Assembly (NCBI GenBank): GCA_019752295.1
Contig: JAIEMK010000012.1
Span: 39,548 to 103,547 of the forward strand
Length of the DNA stretch: 64,000 nucleotides
Direction: 5' to 3'
Origin: Chitinophagaceae bacterium
GTDB lineage: Bacteria > Bacteroidota > Bacteroidia > Chitinophagales > Chitinophagaceae
Shown here piece after piece: positions 18,242-27,399 of the stretch. The position numbers and the translations under genes were made by a program. How positions within the stretch are numbered: the first letter of the stretch is position 1; each line of letters opens with the position of its first letter. Below the pieces are notes generated by a model that saw only the letters and a program-made list of their open reading frames with translations, had not been told where the DNA came from and did no database searches.

Positions 18242-18784
18242 CTAGCAGGGCTTATTTATTTGCAAATGAGTTTGCAGTAAATTTAGTAGCTCATTGAAAT
18301 CGCATTGCAAAGTGTTTGCGGTTATACTGATGGGAGAGCCATAAGTATTAAAATTTATTTCCATCATCTTACGCTTAAAGATACCGGGTTCTCTGGCAAT
18401 ATAATCATTCGGATTCTGAACGAAAATCATGATAAAGGTTTGATTATACACTTGTGTGGTCTTAATTTCCTGAATGTCGCTCCATGGTATAAGCCCCGCA
18501 GAAACACCAGATGATTGATCCAATATTCCGTTTTTGTCGATGATCAATCCCGGTCTCTTATCCAATAATTTTTTTGCGGTAACGAAACCGAAAATTGAAA
18601 AAAGAACGATTGATGCTACCCCTGTTGCAAATATGAATAAAGGGTTCCCGAATAAACCATTTTCAATCTTTGGGGGACTTACCACAAACCAGAGACCGAG
18701 TGCAATAAAAACGAGCGATCCTGAAAACAGCCACGTTATTTTTCTTTTACTCAATGCAATCTGAATAGGTTCGTTTGAGATCAT
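18242..18784 (-). CDS. STM3941-like membrane protein
   Basis: A 180-residue protein with two predicted membrane segments (about residues 15-37 and 49-72), followed by a PH-like globular domain of strands (LIIDKNGILDQSSGVSAGLIPWSDIQEI). This arrangement matches the STM3941 family, whose function is unknown. It has no visible operon partner; the ABC ATPase ends 54 bases upstream. Confidence 0.65.
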   Translation of the reverse strand: MISNEPIQIALSKRKITWLFSGSLVFIALGLWFVVSPPKIENGLFGNPLFIFATGVASIVLFSIFGFVTAKKLLDKRPGLIIDKNGILDQSSGVSAGLIPWSDIQEIKTTQVYNQTFIMIFVQNPNDYIAREPGIFKRKMMEINFNTYGSPISITANTLQCDFNELLNLLQTHLQINKPC

Positions 18785-18838
18785 ATTTTTAGTTTGAAGG
18801 ATTTACAGTGTGAAGTTTATTTTCAATCTAAAGTAGTA

Positions 18839-19516
18839 CTATTTATAATCCACAATTTTCAATACTTCTTCACAGAAATCAAATTCTTGCTTGTCGTTAC
18901 TGCTTACAACAATCAACTTATTACTACAATAGTTTTCGATGAGTTGATGATAGAGTGCATAGCCCGTTGCATCAAGGTTGGTGCAAGGCTCGTCTAATAA
19001 TAAAATGGGAACGTCTGAGAAAATGGCCTGTGCCAGTTTCACCCTTTGCTTCATACCACTGCTGAAATACCGGATTTGCTTGTTTGCAGTTTTATCAAGC
19101 CCAATGATTGATAAGATTTCATCGATCGAAATGTCGGCAACCAGTGGTTTAAACTGACTATGAAATTCCAAAAATTCTTTGGCACTCATCTCTTCTACTA
19201 GTTCCAGATAAGGTGCAGTAATTGCGAGCTGCTTATAAATCTGTTCGGGTTCGATGGAGCCGTTTTTATTATTCCATACAATCGCTCCCTCGCTCAATTG
19301 CATACTGCCCGCAATGGCTTGTAATAAAGTACTCTTACCACTCCCGTTGGGTCCGGTAATGGCATAAGTTTTACCCTGCTCAAATTGATAATTGCAATGC
19401 CTGTAAATCCACTCCCGATTAAAACGTTTGCCGGCATCAGTTAATATAATATTATCCAATTTGGTTTGGGTTGCGATTTGTATGGTTGTAGTGACTGTGG
19501 TTGGCATGGTGGACAA
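18839..19516 (-). CDS. ABC transporter ATP-binding protein
   Basis: A 225-residue stand-alone ATPase subunit. It has Walker A GPNGSGKST, the signature region YFSSGMKQRVKLAQA, and Walker B LLLDEPCTNLD followed by a loop whose histidine switch is replaced by S (VVSSNDKQ). It lies downstream of lpxA with a terminator between them, and no permease gene is adjacent; Bacteroidota commonly keep this ATPase gene next to lpxA. The membrane partner is therefore unknown. Start is the ATG at 19516; an in-frame ATG four codons later is also possible. Confidence 0.88.
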   Translation of the reverse strand: MSTMPTTVTTTIQIATQTKLDNIILTDAGKRFNREWIYRHCNYQFEQGKTYAITGPNGSGKSTLLQAIAGSMQLSEGAIVWNNKNGSIEPEQIYKQLAITAPYLELVEEMSAKEFLEFHSQFKPLVADISIDEILSIIGLDKTANKQIRYFSSGMKQRVKLAQAIFSDVPILLLDEPCTNLDATGYALYHQLIENYCSNKLIVVSSNDKQEFDFCEEVLKIVDYK

Positions 19517-19528
19517 AGAAACTAAAAA

Positions 19529-19548
19529 ACCCCGGTAGATTCCGGGGT
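19529..19548 (-). terminator. intrinsic terminator after lpxA
   Basis: On the minus strand ACCCCGG pairs with CCGGGGT around a 6-nt loop and is followed by a TTTTTT run, just upstream of the ABC ATPase start. Confidence 0.85.
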
Positions 19549-19575
19549 GGTGGGTTTAAATATTTTGTGTCACAA

Positions 19576-20409
19576 TTAATCTTCGTCGTTTGCGCCCTTT
19601 ACAAAACGTTTAATGATACCTCTGCCACTATCGCGGATAAAAGTTACGATCTCGTCGCGTTCGTCGGTTGCGGGTAATTCTTCCTCGATATATTCCAGTG
19701 CCTGAGATGTGTTGAAGCCTTTGTTATAAATTGTTCTATACACATCAAGTATATGATTGATCTGCTGTAAAGGAAATCCACGGCGCTTTAAACCGATGCT
19801 GTTAACTCCGCCATAGCTTAATGGATTACGAACTGCTTTGATATAAGGTGGTACATCTTTACTTACCAAACTACCTCCGGCAACAAATGCATGCTGCCCG
19901 ATCTGTACAAACTGGTGTACGGCACTTACACCTCCTACAACGGCCCAATCGCCCATGGTTACATGCCCTGCAACTTGTACACTATTGGCCAGAATGCAAT
20001 GATCGCCAATGATACAATCGTGCGCCAAATGCGTATAAGCCATGATCAAACAGTTACTGCCAACCTTGGTTTTGCCGCGATCTTCGGTACCCCTGTTGAT
20101 GGTAACAAATTCACGAATAGTAGTATTATCTCCAACTTCCACCGTTGTTTTTTCGCCGCTGAATTTTAAATCCTGCGGGATGGCACCAATTACGGCACCG
20201 GGAAATATGCGGCAATTTTTTCCAATACGGGTTCCATCCATGATGGTAACATTACTGCCTATCCAAGTGCCTTCGCCTATCTTCACATCTCCATGGATCA
20301 CGGTAAAGGGGTCGATCTTAACATTCGGAGCAATCCTTGCATTGGGATCGATGTAAGTGTAGGGATGCGTCATCCTTGCTTTTGGTTTTGGTGTTATTAG
20401 TGCGTCCAT
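19576..20409 (-). CDS. lpxA: acyl-ACP-UDP-GlcNAc O-acyltransferase LpxA
   Basis: LpxA performs the first step of lipid A synthesis, moving a hydroxyacyl chain from acyl carrier protein to the 3-OH of UDP-GlcNAc. The protein is 277 residues with an N-terminal left-handed hexapeptide helix (IDPNARIAPNVKIDPFTVIHGDVKIG onward) and a C-terminal helical domain. The catalytic histidine is in AYTHLAHDC. It follows lpxC-fabZ by about 78 bases on the same strand and has its own -7 box at 20436-20443. The first residues before MTHPYTYID may be extra; that internal methionine is an alternative start. Confidence 0.95.
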   Translation of the reverse strand: MDALITPKPKARMTHPYTYIDPNARIAPNVKIDPFTVIHGDVKIGEGTWIGSNVTIMDGTRIGKNCRIFPGAVIGAIPQDLKFSGEKTTVEVGDNTTIREFVTINRGTEDRGKTKVGSNCLIMAYTHLAHDCIIGDHCILANSVQVAGHVTMGDWAVVGGVSAVHQFVQIGQHAFVAGGSLVSKDVPPYIKAVRNPLSYGGVNSIGLKRRGFPLQQINHILDVYRTIYNKGFNTSQALEYIEEELPATDERDEIVTFIRDSGRGIIKRFVKGANDED

Positions 20410-20435
20410 AAGCGCATAGACTCTAAAAAAGATGC

Positions 20436-20443
20436 CAAAGTTA
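20436..20443 (-). promoter_or_regulatory. -7 box for lpxA
   Basis: The minus strand reads TAACTTTG (exact TAnnTTTG) 26 nt upstream of the lpxA start, giving an expected leader of about 20 nt. A second exact box, TAAATTTG, lies a little further upstream. Confidence 0.45.
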
Positions 20444-20487
20444 TAATGGACTTTACAAATTTATGTTTATTGGCATTTCGTTAAGAT

Positions 20488-21894
20488 TTAAGTTCGTTTT
20501 ACCACTTGTGCTACCAGATCTGCTTCGGTGGCAACTTTACCTCCCACATACACCGTTCCCCTCATTTCGCAAATACCTCTTCTAATAGGAGATAGCAGCT
20601 CCATTTTCAGAATCATGGTATCGCCGGGTACCACTTTCATCTTAAACTTACAATTGTCGATCTTTAAGAAATAAGTATCATAATTTCCTTCTGGCATCGA
20701 ATTGATACAAAGAATACCACCCGTTTGTGCCAACGCCTCGATCTGTAGAACGCCCGGCATCACCGGGTTTCCCGGAAAATGTCCCTGAAAGAAGTATTCA
20801 CTGAATGTTACATTCTTGATACCTACAATATAAGTGTCGGTAAGTTCAATGATCTTGTCAACAAATAAAAAAGGATGGCGATGCGGTAGCGTCTTTTCGA
20901 TTTTTTCTAAAGTAAAAACCGGAGGAATGGTAGGATCGTAGATCGGTACATTCTTCACGTGCTTATTCCGCTTAATATATTGCTTGATTTTTTTTGCAAA
21001 GTCCACATTGGTGCTATGCCCCGGACGGTTAGCAATGATCCTCGCTTTAATAGGATAACCAATCAACGCTAGGTCTCCAACCACATCCAGCAGTTTATGT
21101 CGTGCCGGCTCGTTCGGGAATCGCAGTTCCAAGTTGTTCAAATAACCCTCGCTTTTTACTTCTATTTTTTCTCTCTTGAACACTTTTGCCAGACGGCTCA
21201 TCTCTTCGTCGGTAACGGCTTTGTCCACAACAACTATCGCGTTATTGATATCCCCACCTTTAATCAGATCATGATCCAGTAGGGCTTCCAATTCGTGCAG
21301 GAAACAAAAAGTGCGACAAGGAGCGATCTCGGCCTTGAAATCACGAATGGTTTTTAAACCTGCGTGTTGGGTGCCTAAAACCGGACTATTAAAATCGATT
21401 AGTGTGGTAATCTGATAATCCATTGCGGGAAGTGCTACCATTTCAACGCGCTTCTGCTCGTCGTAATGGAAAATATTTTCGTCGATGCTATACCATGCTT
21501 TTGCAGCTTCCTGCTCCAGCACACCAATATCTTCGATGAGTTCAATAAAAGGAGTGGAGCTGCCATCCATGATCGGAATCTCGGGGCCATTCAGTTCAAT
21601 CAGTACATTGTCTACACCCATGCCCACCAGTGCAGCCAGAACGTGCTCAACTGTGCTTACTTTGGCTTCATCAACCTGCAATGTGGTACCGCGACTAGTA
21701 TCTGTAACCAGGTCGCAATCGGCCTTGATAACGGGTTGGTTAGGCAGATCGATGCGTTGAAACTGAATACCAAACCCGGGATTAGCGGGTCGCATGGTCA
21801 TATCCACCAATACACCTGTATGCAAGCCGGTACCACTAATACTAATGGCTCCATTCAGTGTATGTTGTTTGTCGGGATTGAAATTGCTATCCAT
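20488..21894 (-). CDS. lpxC-fabZ: LpxC/FabZ fusion: UDP-3-O-acyl-GlcNAc deacetylase + 3-hydroxyacyl-ACP dehydratase
   Basis: A Bacteroidota-type fusion of 468 residues from the ATG at 21894. The N-terminal LpxC part (about 1-310) is the zinc deacetylase that commits lipid A synthesis; visible landmarks are GTGLHTG, AALVGMGVDNVLIEL, and the zinc-binding region HDLIKGGDINNAIVV. The C-terminal FabZ part (about 325-468) has LPHRHPFLFVDKI and the dehydratase motif GHFPGNPVMPGVL. The frame is open upstream to 21960, but the preceding residues are cysteine-rich and lack family likeness. Fusing the two enzymes may balance lipid A and fatty acid use of hydroxyacyl-ACP. Confidence 0.96.
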   Translation of the reverse strand: MDSNFNPDKQHTLNGAISISGTGLHTGVLVDMTMRPANPGFGIQFQRIDLPNQPVIKADCDLVTDTSRGTTLQVDEAKVSTVEHVLAALVGMGVDNVLIELNGPEIPIMDGSSTPFIELIEDIGVLEQEAAKAWYSIDENIFHYDEQKRVEMVALPAMDYQITTLIDFNSPVLGTQHAGLKTIRDFKAEIAPCRTFCFLHELEALLDHDLIKGGDINNAIVVVDKAVTDEEMSRLAKVFKREKIEVKSEGYLNNLELRFPNEPARHKLLDVVGDLALIGYPIKARIIANRPGHSTNVDFAKKIKQYIKRNKHVKNVPIYDPTIPPVFTLEKIEKTLPHRHPFLFVDKIIELTDTYIVGIKNVTFSEYFFQGHFPGNPVMPGVLQIEALAQTGGILCINSMPEGNYDTYFLKIDNCKFKMKVVPGDTMILKMELLSPIRRGICEMRGTVYVGGKVATEADLVAQVVKRT

Positions 21895-21985
21895 ATATTT
21901 AATAATGTGTTTTTGTAGCCGGCAGTAGAAACATTGGGGAGCTTCACTTGCGTCGCACACTGGAACTTTCTAATAAAACTGAGCG

Positions 21986-21993
21986 CAAAAGTA
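21986..21993 (-). promoter_or_regulatory. -7 box for the lpxC-fabZ gene
   Basis: The minus strand reads TACTTTTG, an exact TAnnTTTG, about 91 nt upstream of the chosen ATG, so a leader of roughly 85 nt would exist. Confidence 0.45.
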
Positions 21994-22012
21994 CAATTAA
22001 AACTGCTTACCC

Positions 22013-23071
22013 TTATGCATTGGATTGCTGCTTTTCGCTAAGCAATTGCTGAATGTTCTTTTCTAACTCTTTGATTCGCTTTTCCATTTCGGGCAGATTC
22101 CTTGTCAGTGCTTGAATCCGTAAGGAACTGGAAAAGTCGAAGGCCGGGGTACCATTATGAGAACGATTGGGAATTTTTATGCTTTTTGTAACACCTGCCT
22201 GACCGGCGATCTTGCTTCCATCGGCGATAACAATATGTCCGGCCGTACCTACCTGTCCACCAATCATCACCCCATTACCCACTTTTGCACTGCCACTGAT
22301 GCCGGCTTGTGCTGCAATTACAGTATTCGATCCAATTTCAACATTGTGCGCAATCTGTATCAGATTATCAAGCTTTGAGCCCTTATGAATTATGGTTGAG
22401 CCCATTGTAGCCCTGTCGATTGTAGTATTTGAACCAATCTCTACATCGTCTTCAATAATCACATTACCAATTTGCGGAATTTTTTGATAACTACCATCGG
22501 CCTGCGGTGCAAACCCAAAGCCATCTCCACCAATTACTGTACCGGCATGAATAATAATCCGGCTACCGAGAATACAGTTATGATAAATTTTTACTCCGGC
22601 ATGCAAAATACAGCCATCTCCAATTATCGAACCATCTCCAATAACCACACCCGGATATAGTTTTACACGATTGCCGATTTTTACGTTTTCGCCGATATGG
22701 CAAAATGCTGCTACAAAAATATCCTCACCCAGTTTCGCCGTTTTAGCAATATAACTTGGCTCTTGTATGCCTACCAATTGCTGTGTCATGATCTCCTGAT
22801 ACTTTGAAAGCAATGTGGCAAAAGCCGAATAAGCATCCGCAACACGGATCAAAGTAGAACTTACGGGCTGTTTTAACTCCTGCGTTTCATTTATTATAAT
22901 TATTGAAGCTCCGGTTTGATAAAGCCATTCTTCGTACTTGGGATTTGATAAAAAAGACAACTGACCTGCGGTAGCTTCTTCTATCTTTCCAAATGCAGCA
23001 ACGGCCGCAGAAGGGTTTCCCTCTACTTTGCCATTAATCATCAAAGCTATCTGTGCGGCTGTAAATTGCAT
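22013..23071 (-). CDS. lpxD: UDP-3-O-acylglucosamine N-acyltransferase LpxD
   Basis: The main LpxD copy, within the lpx cluster. The 352 residues comprise the N-terminal uridine-binding domain ([19 protein letters not shown]), a left-handed helix of hexapeptide repeats (about 100-310), and a C-terminal coiled helix ([16 protein letters not shown]) that packs the trimer. The catalytic region [14 protein letters not shown] contains the general-base histidine. It is followed by lpxC-fabZ after about 118 bases, with the HD phosphohydrolase upstream, matching the conserved Bacteroidota order. Confidence 0.95.
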   Translation of the reverse strand: MQFTAAQIALMINGKVEGNPSAAVAAFGKIEEATAGQLSFLSNPKYEEWLYQTGASIIIINETQELKQPVSSTLIRVADAYSAFATLLSKYQEIMTQQLVGIQEPSYIAKTAKLGEDIFVAAFCHIGENVKIGNRVKLYPGVVIGDGSIIGDGCILHAGVKIYHNCILGSRIIIHAGTVIGGDGFGFAPQADGSYQKIPQIGNVIIEDDVEIGSNTTIDRATMGSTIIHKGSKLDNLIQIAHNVEIGSNTVIAAQAGISGSAKVGNGVMIGGQVGTAGHIVIADGSKIAGQAGVTKSIKIPNRSHNGTPAFDFSSSLRIQALTRNLPEMEKRIKELEKNIQQLLSEKQQSNA

Positions 23072-23164
23072 ACTGCTGTTTTATTGTAAGGGTCTTTTTA
23101 AGCAAAAAACAATCCCATCAAAGCAATTCCCTGCTTTTTGAATTGTTTTCAACAGCCTAAAAAC

Positions 23165-24379
23165 TTAAGACAATAAGCAAATGTAAAATTTTTTGACTGG
23201 CGCGGAAAGGTTTTGCTGGATTAATGCATTATCAATCATCGAAATGTCTTTTACCATGCCGTCTTTGAACAGAATATTGATTCTTTCGTCGAGGGTTTGG
23301 TAAAGGGTGTTACTTGCTTCTCCTGTGAAACATAAATACCTTACATCGTCGGGACTGATCTTAAAATCGCGAACTGCTTCTTTTTGTTTTTCCTGAATAA
23401 AGAGTTCTTCAAATTCTTCAGACTGTATTCTGGATCGATACAATTTACGATTAAGGAGCCTGTTGCATAAAATCTGTAGAATCCTGTCGGGATGTCGGCT
23501 CCAGACCTTCACGGCGTGCATTACATCGTGGTCGTCGAGGGAACAAAATTTCTTTAATGCGTCGGTATTCATCTCCCCATCAAAATCGCCCAGAAAAAAA
23601 TCAAGTGATGTGTGGGTTTGTATGAAGGGATCGGTTTTTTTATAGATTTCACGAACTCTTTCCAGAATTTTTACCAGCATTTTTTCTGCGGCTAATACTG
23701 TTTTGTGGAGGTAAACCTGCCAATACATTTGGCGTCGGGCTACTAAAAATTTTTCTACGCTGTAAATGCCTTTTTCTTCCACCATCAATTGTCCGCGGTG
23801 TACTACCAGCATTTTAAGAATCCGGTCGTAACCAATTACTCCTTCACTCACTCCCGAAAAAAAACTGTCGCGACTCAGGTAATCCATCCGGTCCATGTCG
23901 AGTTGACCGCTGATCAACTGGTGCAGAAAGGGTTTGGGGTATTGATTGGTAAATATCTGAATGGCCAAATCCAGATCCCCTTTCAGATCGCCATTCATTT
24001 CCTGCATAATCTGATTCGAGAGTTGTTCGTGGTGAACTCCCTGTACCAAAACCTGCTCCAATGCGTGTGAATAGGGTCCGTGTCCGATATCGTGCAATAA
24101 GATTGCGGCTTTCACAGCAACTGCTTCCTCATCTGTAATTTCTACCCCTTTTGCGCGAAGCTCCATCACTGCATTGCACATTAAATGATAGGCGCCCAAC
24201 GAATGCAACAGTCTGGTATGCACAGCTCCGGGATATACCAATTGCGCCAAAGCCATTTGGTGTATGCGTCGAAGACGCTGGTAATAAGGGTGTGCAAGTA
24301 TGGCAAAAATTAACGGATGATCGATGGTGATAAAGCCATATACCGGGTCGTTAATGATTTTTCTTTTAGTCTGATTCAT
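23165..24379 (-). CDS. HD-domain phosphohydrolase (dNTPase/YwfO-like)
   Basis: A 404-residue protein from the ATG at 24379. The HD motif is LLHDIGHGPYSHALE, and the first metal histidine is in HTRLLHSLGAYHLM, as in deoxynucleotide triphosphohydrolase-like proteins of the YwfO/SAMHD1 group. A second histidine/aspartate pair lies in SGQLDMDRMDYLSRD. Substrate is likely a (d)NTP or other nucleotide, but unproven. The frame remains open to 24454. The gene leads the HD-lpxD-lpxC/fabZ-lpxA group and is divergent from porX. Confidence 0.9.
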   Translation of the reverse strand: MNQTKRKIINDPVYGFITIDHPLIFAILAHPYYQRLRRIHQMALAQLVYPGAVHTRLLHSLGAYHLMCNAVMELRAKGVEITDEEAVAVKAAILLHDIGHGPYSHALEQVLVQGVHHEQLSNQIMQEMNGDLKGDLDLAIQIFTNQYPKPFLHQLISGQLDMDRMDYLSRDSFFSGVSEGVIGYDRILKMLVVHRGQLMVEEKGIYSVEKFLVARRQMYWQVYLHKTVLAAEKMLVKILERVREIYKKTDPFIQTHTSLDFFLGDFDGEMNTDALKKFCSLDDHDVMHAVKVWSRHPDRILQILCNRLLNRKLYRSRIQSEEFEELFIQEKQKEAVRDFKISPDDVRYLCFTGEASNTLYQTLDERINILFKDGMVKDISMIDNALIQQNLSAPVKKFYICLLS

Positions 24380-24573
24380 GCTGGTGCTGAATTGGATAAT
24401 CAACTGTTTGGAATTCACGAAAATACAAATACCAAAACGATTCAACAGGTTCATTTGTATAAGCTTGTTAAAATGGGTGATTTAACCCTGAATCTTATCC
24501 GTGTTATTTCTCCTTAATTTCAATTGGTAAAAAAATTGTGAACCCTTTAAGGTTCTTAACAGCGCCTGATCTA

Positions 24574-24581
24574 TAAATTTG
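24574..24581 (+). promoter_or_regulatory. -7 box directly before porX
   Basis: TAAATTTG matches TAnnTTTG exactly and ends 3 nt before the ATG at 24585. Confidence 0.5.
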
Positions 24582-24584
24582 AAT

Positions 24585-26141
24585 ATGTCTGTAGCAAAAA
24601 TTCTCTGGGTAGACGATGAAATCGAAAGCCTTCAATCGCAGAAATTATTTCTGGAACAAAAAGGGTATGAAATAATTACGCTCACCAATGGCTTCGATGC
24701 CCTTGAGTATGTAAAAGCCAATTATGTGGATGTGGTTTTGATGGATGAATCGATGCCGGGTATATCGGGTTTAGAAACGCTGGCGCGGATCAAAGCCATT
24801 AATCGACAATTGCCAATTGTGCTGATTACTAAAAACGAGACGGAAAATCTAATGGATGAAGCGATTGGCAGTCAAATCAGCGATTATCTGATCAAGCCGG
24901 TGAATCCCAATCAGGTTTGGTTGAGTTTAAAAAAACTGATCGACAATAAGCGACTGGTTGCTGAAAAAACAACCACTTCGTATCAACAGAATTTCAGGGA
25001 ATTATTTATGGCTTTGAGCGATAATCCCAATCATCAGGAGTGGATGGAAATTTACAAACGTCTGGTGCACTGGGAGCTCGAAATGGAGAAGAGCGATAGC
25101 CCCGAAATGCAGGAAGTATTTAATACACAGAAGCAGGAAGCCAATACCGAGTTCTTTAAGTTCATTAGCAAAAATTACGCGTCGTGGGTCAACCCTCGAA
25201 GCAACGATGCGCCGATTATGAGTCATCATTTGTTTCAGTTTAAAGTGTTGCCACATGCGGGTCAGGGTAGCCCTTTGTTTTTTATATTGATCGATAATTT
25301 ACGCTTCGATCAGTGGAAAGCTATTGAACCCATTTTTGCTGAGAACTTCCGCATTATGGAAGAAGAATCATTTTATTCCATTCTACCAACGGCCACACAA
25401 TACTGTCGTAACGCCATTTTTGCTGGGATGATGCCATTGGAAATTGAAAAACAATTTCCCGATAAATGGAAGAACGATGAAGAAGAAGGAGGCAAAAATT
25501 TATTTGAAGAAGATTTTTTCAGAGCTCAGTTAAAGCGCCTGAAAAAAGACCATTTGAAAGTTAGTTATCACAAAATTGTGAACCATCAGGATGGTCAGCA
25601 GTTAGTGAATAACATACACAATCTTTTGCAGAACGATATCAACGTAATTGTGTACAATTTTGTAGACATGCTGAGTCATGCGCGCACAGAAATGGAAGTG
25701 TTGAAAGAACTGGCTAGCGACGAAATCAGTTACAGAAGTATCACAAGAAGTTGGTTTGAACACAGTCCACTTAATCAGGCTTTGAAGAAAATTGCCGATA
25801 AAAATGTGAAATTGGTTTTAGCCACCGACCATGGTAGTGTTCGTGTAAAAACACCACATAAAGTAATCGGAGACAAGCAAACCACCACCAACCTAAGATA
25901 TAAGCATGGGAGGAACCTGAATTTTGAAGCCCGTGATGTATTGGCTTTTAAAGACCCTAAAGAAGCGGGATTGCCCATTCCAACCATCAATTCCAGTTTT
26001 ATCTTTGCCAAAGAAGATGGGTTTCTCTGTTATCCCAATAATTATAATCACTATGTGAACTATTATAAGAATACTTTTCAGCATGGTGGGGTTAGTCTGG
26101 AAGAGATGATTATTCCCGTAATCAAGATGGAAAGCAAATAG
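24585..26141 (+). CDS. porX: PorX: response regulator with PglZ phosphatase-like domain
   Basis: PorX is the regulator of type IX secretion (T9SS) in Bacteroidota; it couples a CheY-like receiver to an alkaline phosphatase-superfamily (PglZ) domain that hydrolyses nucleotide substrates in characterised homologs. Visible are the receiver (about 4-120; D10-D11, phospho-acceptor D54, K in LIKPV) and the PglZ domain (about 200-518) with FILIDNLRFDQW, the TATQYCRN segment holding the nucleophilic threonine, and LATDHGSVRV. The length, 518 residues, is typical. An in-frame TTG two codons upstream is inside the promoter box and is not preferred. PorY and the T9SS genes are not in this window. Confidence 0.94.
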   Translation: MSVAKILWVDDEIESLQSQKLFLEQKGYEIITLTNGFDALEYVKANYVDVVLMDESMPGISGLETLARIKAINRQLPIVLITKNETENLMDEAIGSQISDYLIKPVNPNQVWLSLKKLIDNKRLVAEKTTTSYQQNFRELFMALSDNPNHQEWMEIYKRLVHWELEMEKSDSPEMQEVFNTQKQEANTEFFKFISKNYASWVNPRSNDAPIMSHHLFQFKVLPHAGQGSPLFFILIDNLRFDQWKAIEPIFAENFRIMEEESFYSILPTATQYCRNAIFAGMMPLEIEKQFPDKWKNDEEEGGKNLFEEDFFRAQLKRLKKDHLKVSYHKIVNHQDGQQLVNNIHNLLQNDINVIVYNFVDMLSHARTEMEVLKELASDEISYRSITRSWFEHSPLNQALKKIADKNVKLVLATDHGSVRVKTPHKVIGDKQTTTNLRYKHGRNLNFEARDVLAFKDPKEAGLPIPTINSSFIFAKEDGFLCYPNNYNHYVNYYKNTFQHGGVSLEEMIIPVIKMESK

Positions 26142-26206
26142 GGGGCGATACGCCAAATTTCCCCTGTTTGTGGATAAATGAAAGCTGATAGCTTGGGCCA
26201 CTATAC

Positions 26207-26214
26207 TAATTTTG
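26207..26214 (+). promoter_or_regulatory. -7 box upstream of the small 26250 gene
   Basis: TAATTTTG matches the TAnnTTTG consensus and lies 35 nt before the ATG at 26250. Confidence 0.4.
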
Positions 26215-26249
26215 ATTGTTCGAATAAGTTTTACAGCACAGTAATTTCT

Positions 26250-26525
26250 ATGAAGTACACACAAACAACCCTGAATAAATTAGAAGATATCCTTGGAGAA
26301 TCATCTTATGTGGTTCGATATGAGAGAGGTACTTTTCAGAGTGGCTGGTGTTTACTGGAAGCCCGTAAAGTGGTTGTGCTGAATAAATTTCTGAATGTAG
26401 AAGGCCGCATCAATACCCTTTTAGAAATCATCCCTCAATTGAATATCGACTTTGATAAACTCACTCACGAGTCGCAAAAACTTTATGAAGCGGTAGTAAA
26501 AAAGGCTGAGATCATCATCGACTAG
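26250..26525 (+). CDS. small conserved protein of unknown function
   Basis: A 91-residue soluble protein from the ATG at 26250 (the frame is open to 26178, but the promoter box and weak upstream composition favour the later start). Alternating strands and a C-terminal helix (SQKLYEAVVKKAEIIID) are evident, with YVVRYERGTFQSGWCLLEARKVVVLNKF as the most conserved-looking core. I do not recognise a named domain. It lies between porX and an MBL-fold gene on the same strand; PorX-neighbour small proteins of this type occur in Bacteroidota, but no function is known to me. Confidence 0.72.
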   Translation: MKYTQTTLNKLEDILGESSYVVRYERGTFQSGWCLLEARKVVVLNKFLNVEGRINTLLEIIPQLNIDFDKLTHESQKLYEAVVKKAEIIID

Positions 26526-26581
26526 TTGCTATTGCCCTGATAAATTTATTTTAGAGACATCGCAACTTCCTTAATATGATT

Positions 26582-26589
26582 TAGATTTG
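26582..26589 (+). promoter_or_regulatory. -7 box directly before the MBL-fold gene
   Basis: TAGATTTG matches TAnnTTTG exactly and ends 4 nt before the GTG at 26594, supporting that non-ATG start. Confidence 0.45.
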
Positions 26590-26593
26590 TTAG

Positions 26594-27370
26594 GTGTTAA
26601 CGCCACCTATCAAGATTAGTTTTTTGGGTACCGGTACCAGTACGGGCATTCCCATGATCGGATGCGATTGTACTGTGTGTTGCTCTTCCGATCCCAAAGA
26701 CAAGCGATTGAGGAGTAGTGTATTGGTTCAGTCAGAAACTACTACGTTGATCATTGATACTACCCCCGACTTTCGTTACCAAATGCTGCGCACTAATACT
26801 AGGCATTTAGATGCGGTATTGTACACACATCCGCATAAAGACCATATGGCTGGCTTAGATGATATCAGGGCTTTAAATTTTCTGACCAAAAAGCCCATGA
26901 ATATTTATGCAAATTCATTGACCGAAGAAGCCGTGCGCCGCGATTTTTATTATGCATTTCTGGAAACAAAGTACCCGGGAGTGCCTGAACTGAATTTAAT
27001 TACAATTGATGAAACACCGTTTATGGTGGGCGATTTAAGGGTGCTGCCGATTTTGGTTTACCATCATAAAATGCCGGTATTCGGTTTTAGAATTGGAGAC
27101 TTTACTTATATCACTGATGCCAATAGAATTGAAGCCGAACAAATGGATTTGATACGCGGATCAAAAGTATTGGTATTAAATGCACTTAGAAGAGAACAAC
27201 ACATTTCGCATTTTACACTTGAACAGGCGGTTGATATTAGTATTGAACTTGCCGTGCCTGAAGTATATTTCACGCATATCAGCCACCAGTTAGGACTTAA
27301 CGATACGATTAACCAAGAACTTCCCCCACATATCAAACTGGCCTACGATGGCCTGCAGCTAAGTTTGTAG
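26594..27370 (+). CDS. MBL-fold metallo-hydrolase, PhnP-like
   Basis: A 258-residue metallo-beta-lactamase-fold hydrolase. The N-terminal motif GTGTSTGIPMIGCDCTVCCS is typical of PhnP/YycJ-type phosphodiesterases with extra cysteines, and the metal motif THPHKDHMAGLDD (HxHxDH) follows, with later histidines in VYHHKMPVFG and THISHQLG. It probably cleaves a cyclic phosphodiester or similar bond. The GTG start at 26594 is used because the family begins near there and the promoter box lies just upstream. It precedes the ComEA-like gene. Confidence 0.88.
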   Translation: MLTPPIKISFLGTGTSTGIPMIGCDCTVCCSSDPKDKRLRSSVLVQSETTTLIIDTTPDFRYQMLRTNTRHLDAVLYTHPHKDHMAGLDDIRALNFLTKKPMNIYANSLTEEAVRRDFYYAFLETKYPGVPELNLITIDETPFMVGDLRVLPILVYHHKMPVFGFRIGDFTYITDANRIEAEQMDLIRGSKVLVLNALRREQHISHFTLEQAVDISIELAVPEVYFTHISHQLGLNDTINQELPPHIKLAYDGLQLSL

Positions 27371-27399
27371 CCCCTTTTTTTAACCATTAAAATGATGGT

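Noticed and set aside
21466..21918. A 150-codon open frame antisense to lpxC-fabZ
   Set aside because: It is a shadow of the conserved enzyme; no start signal or domain supports it.
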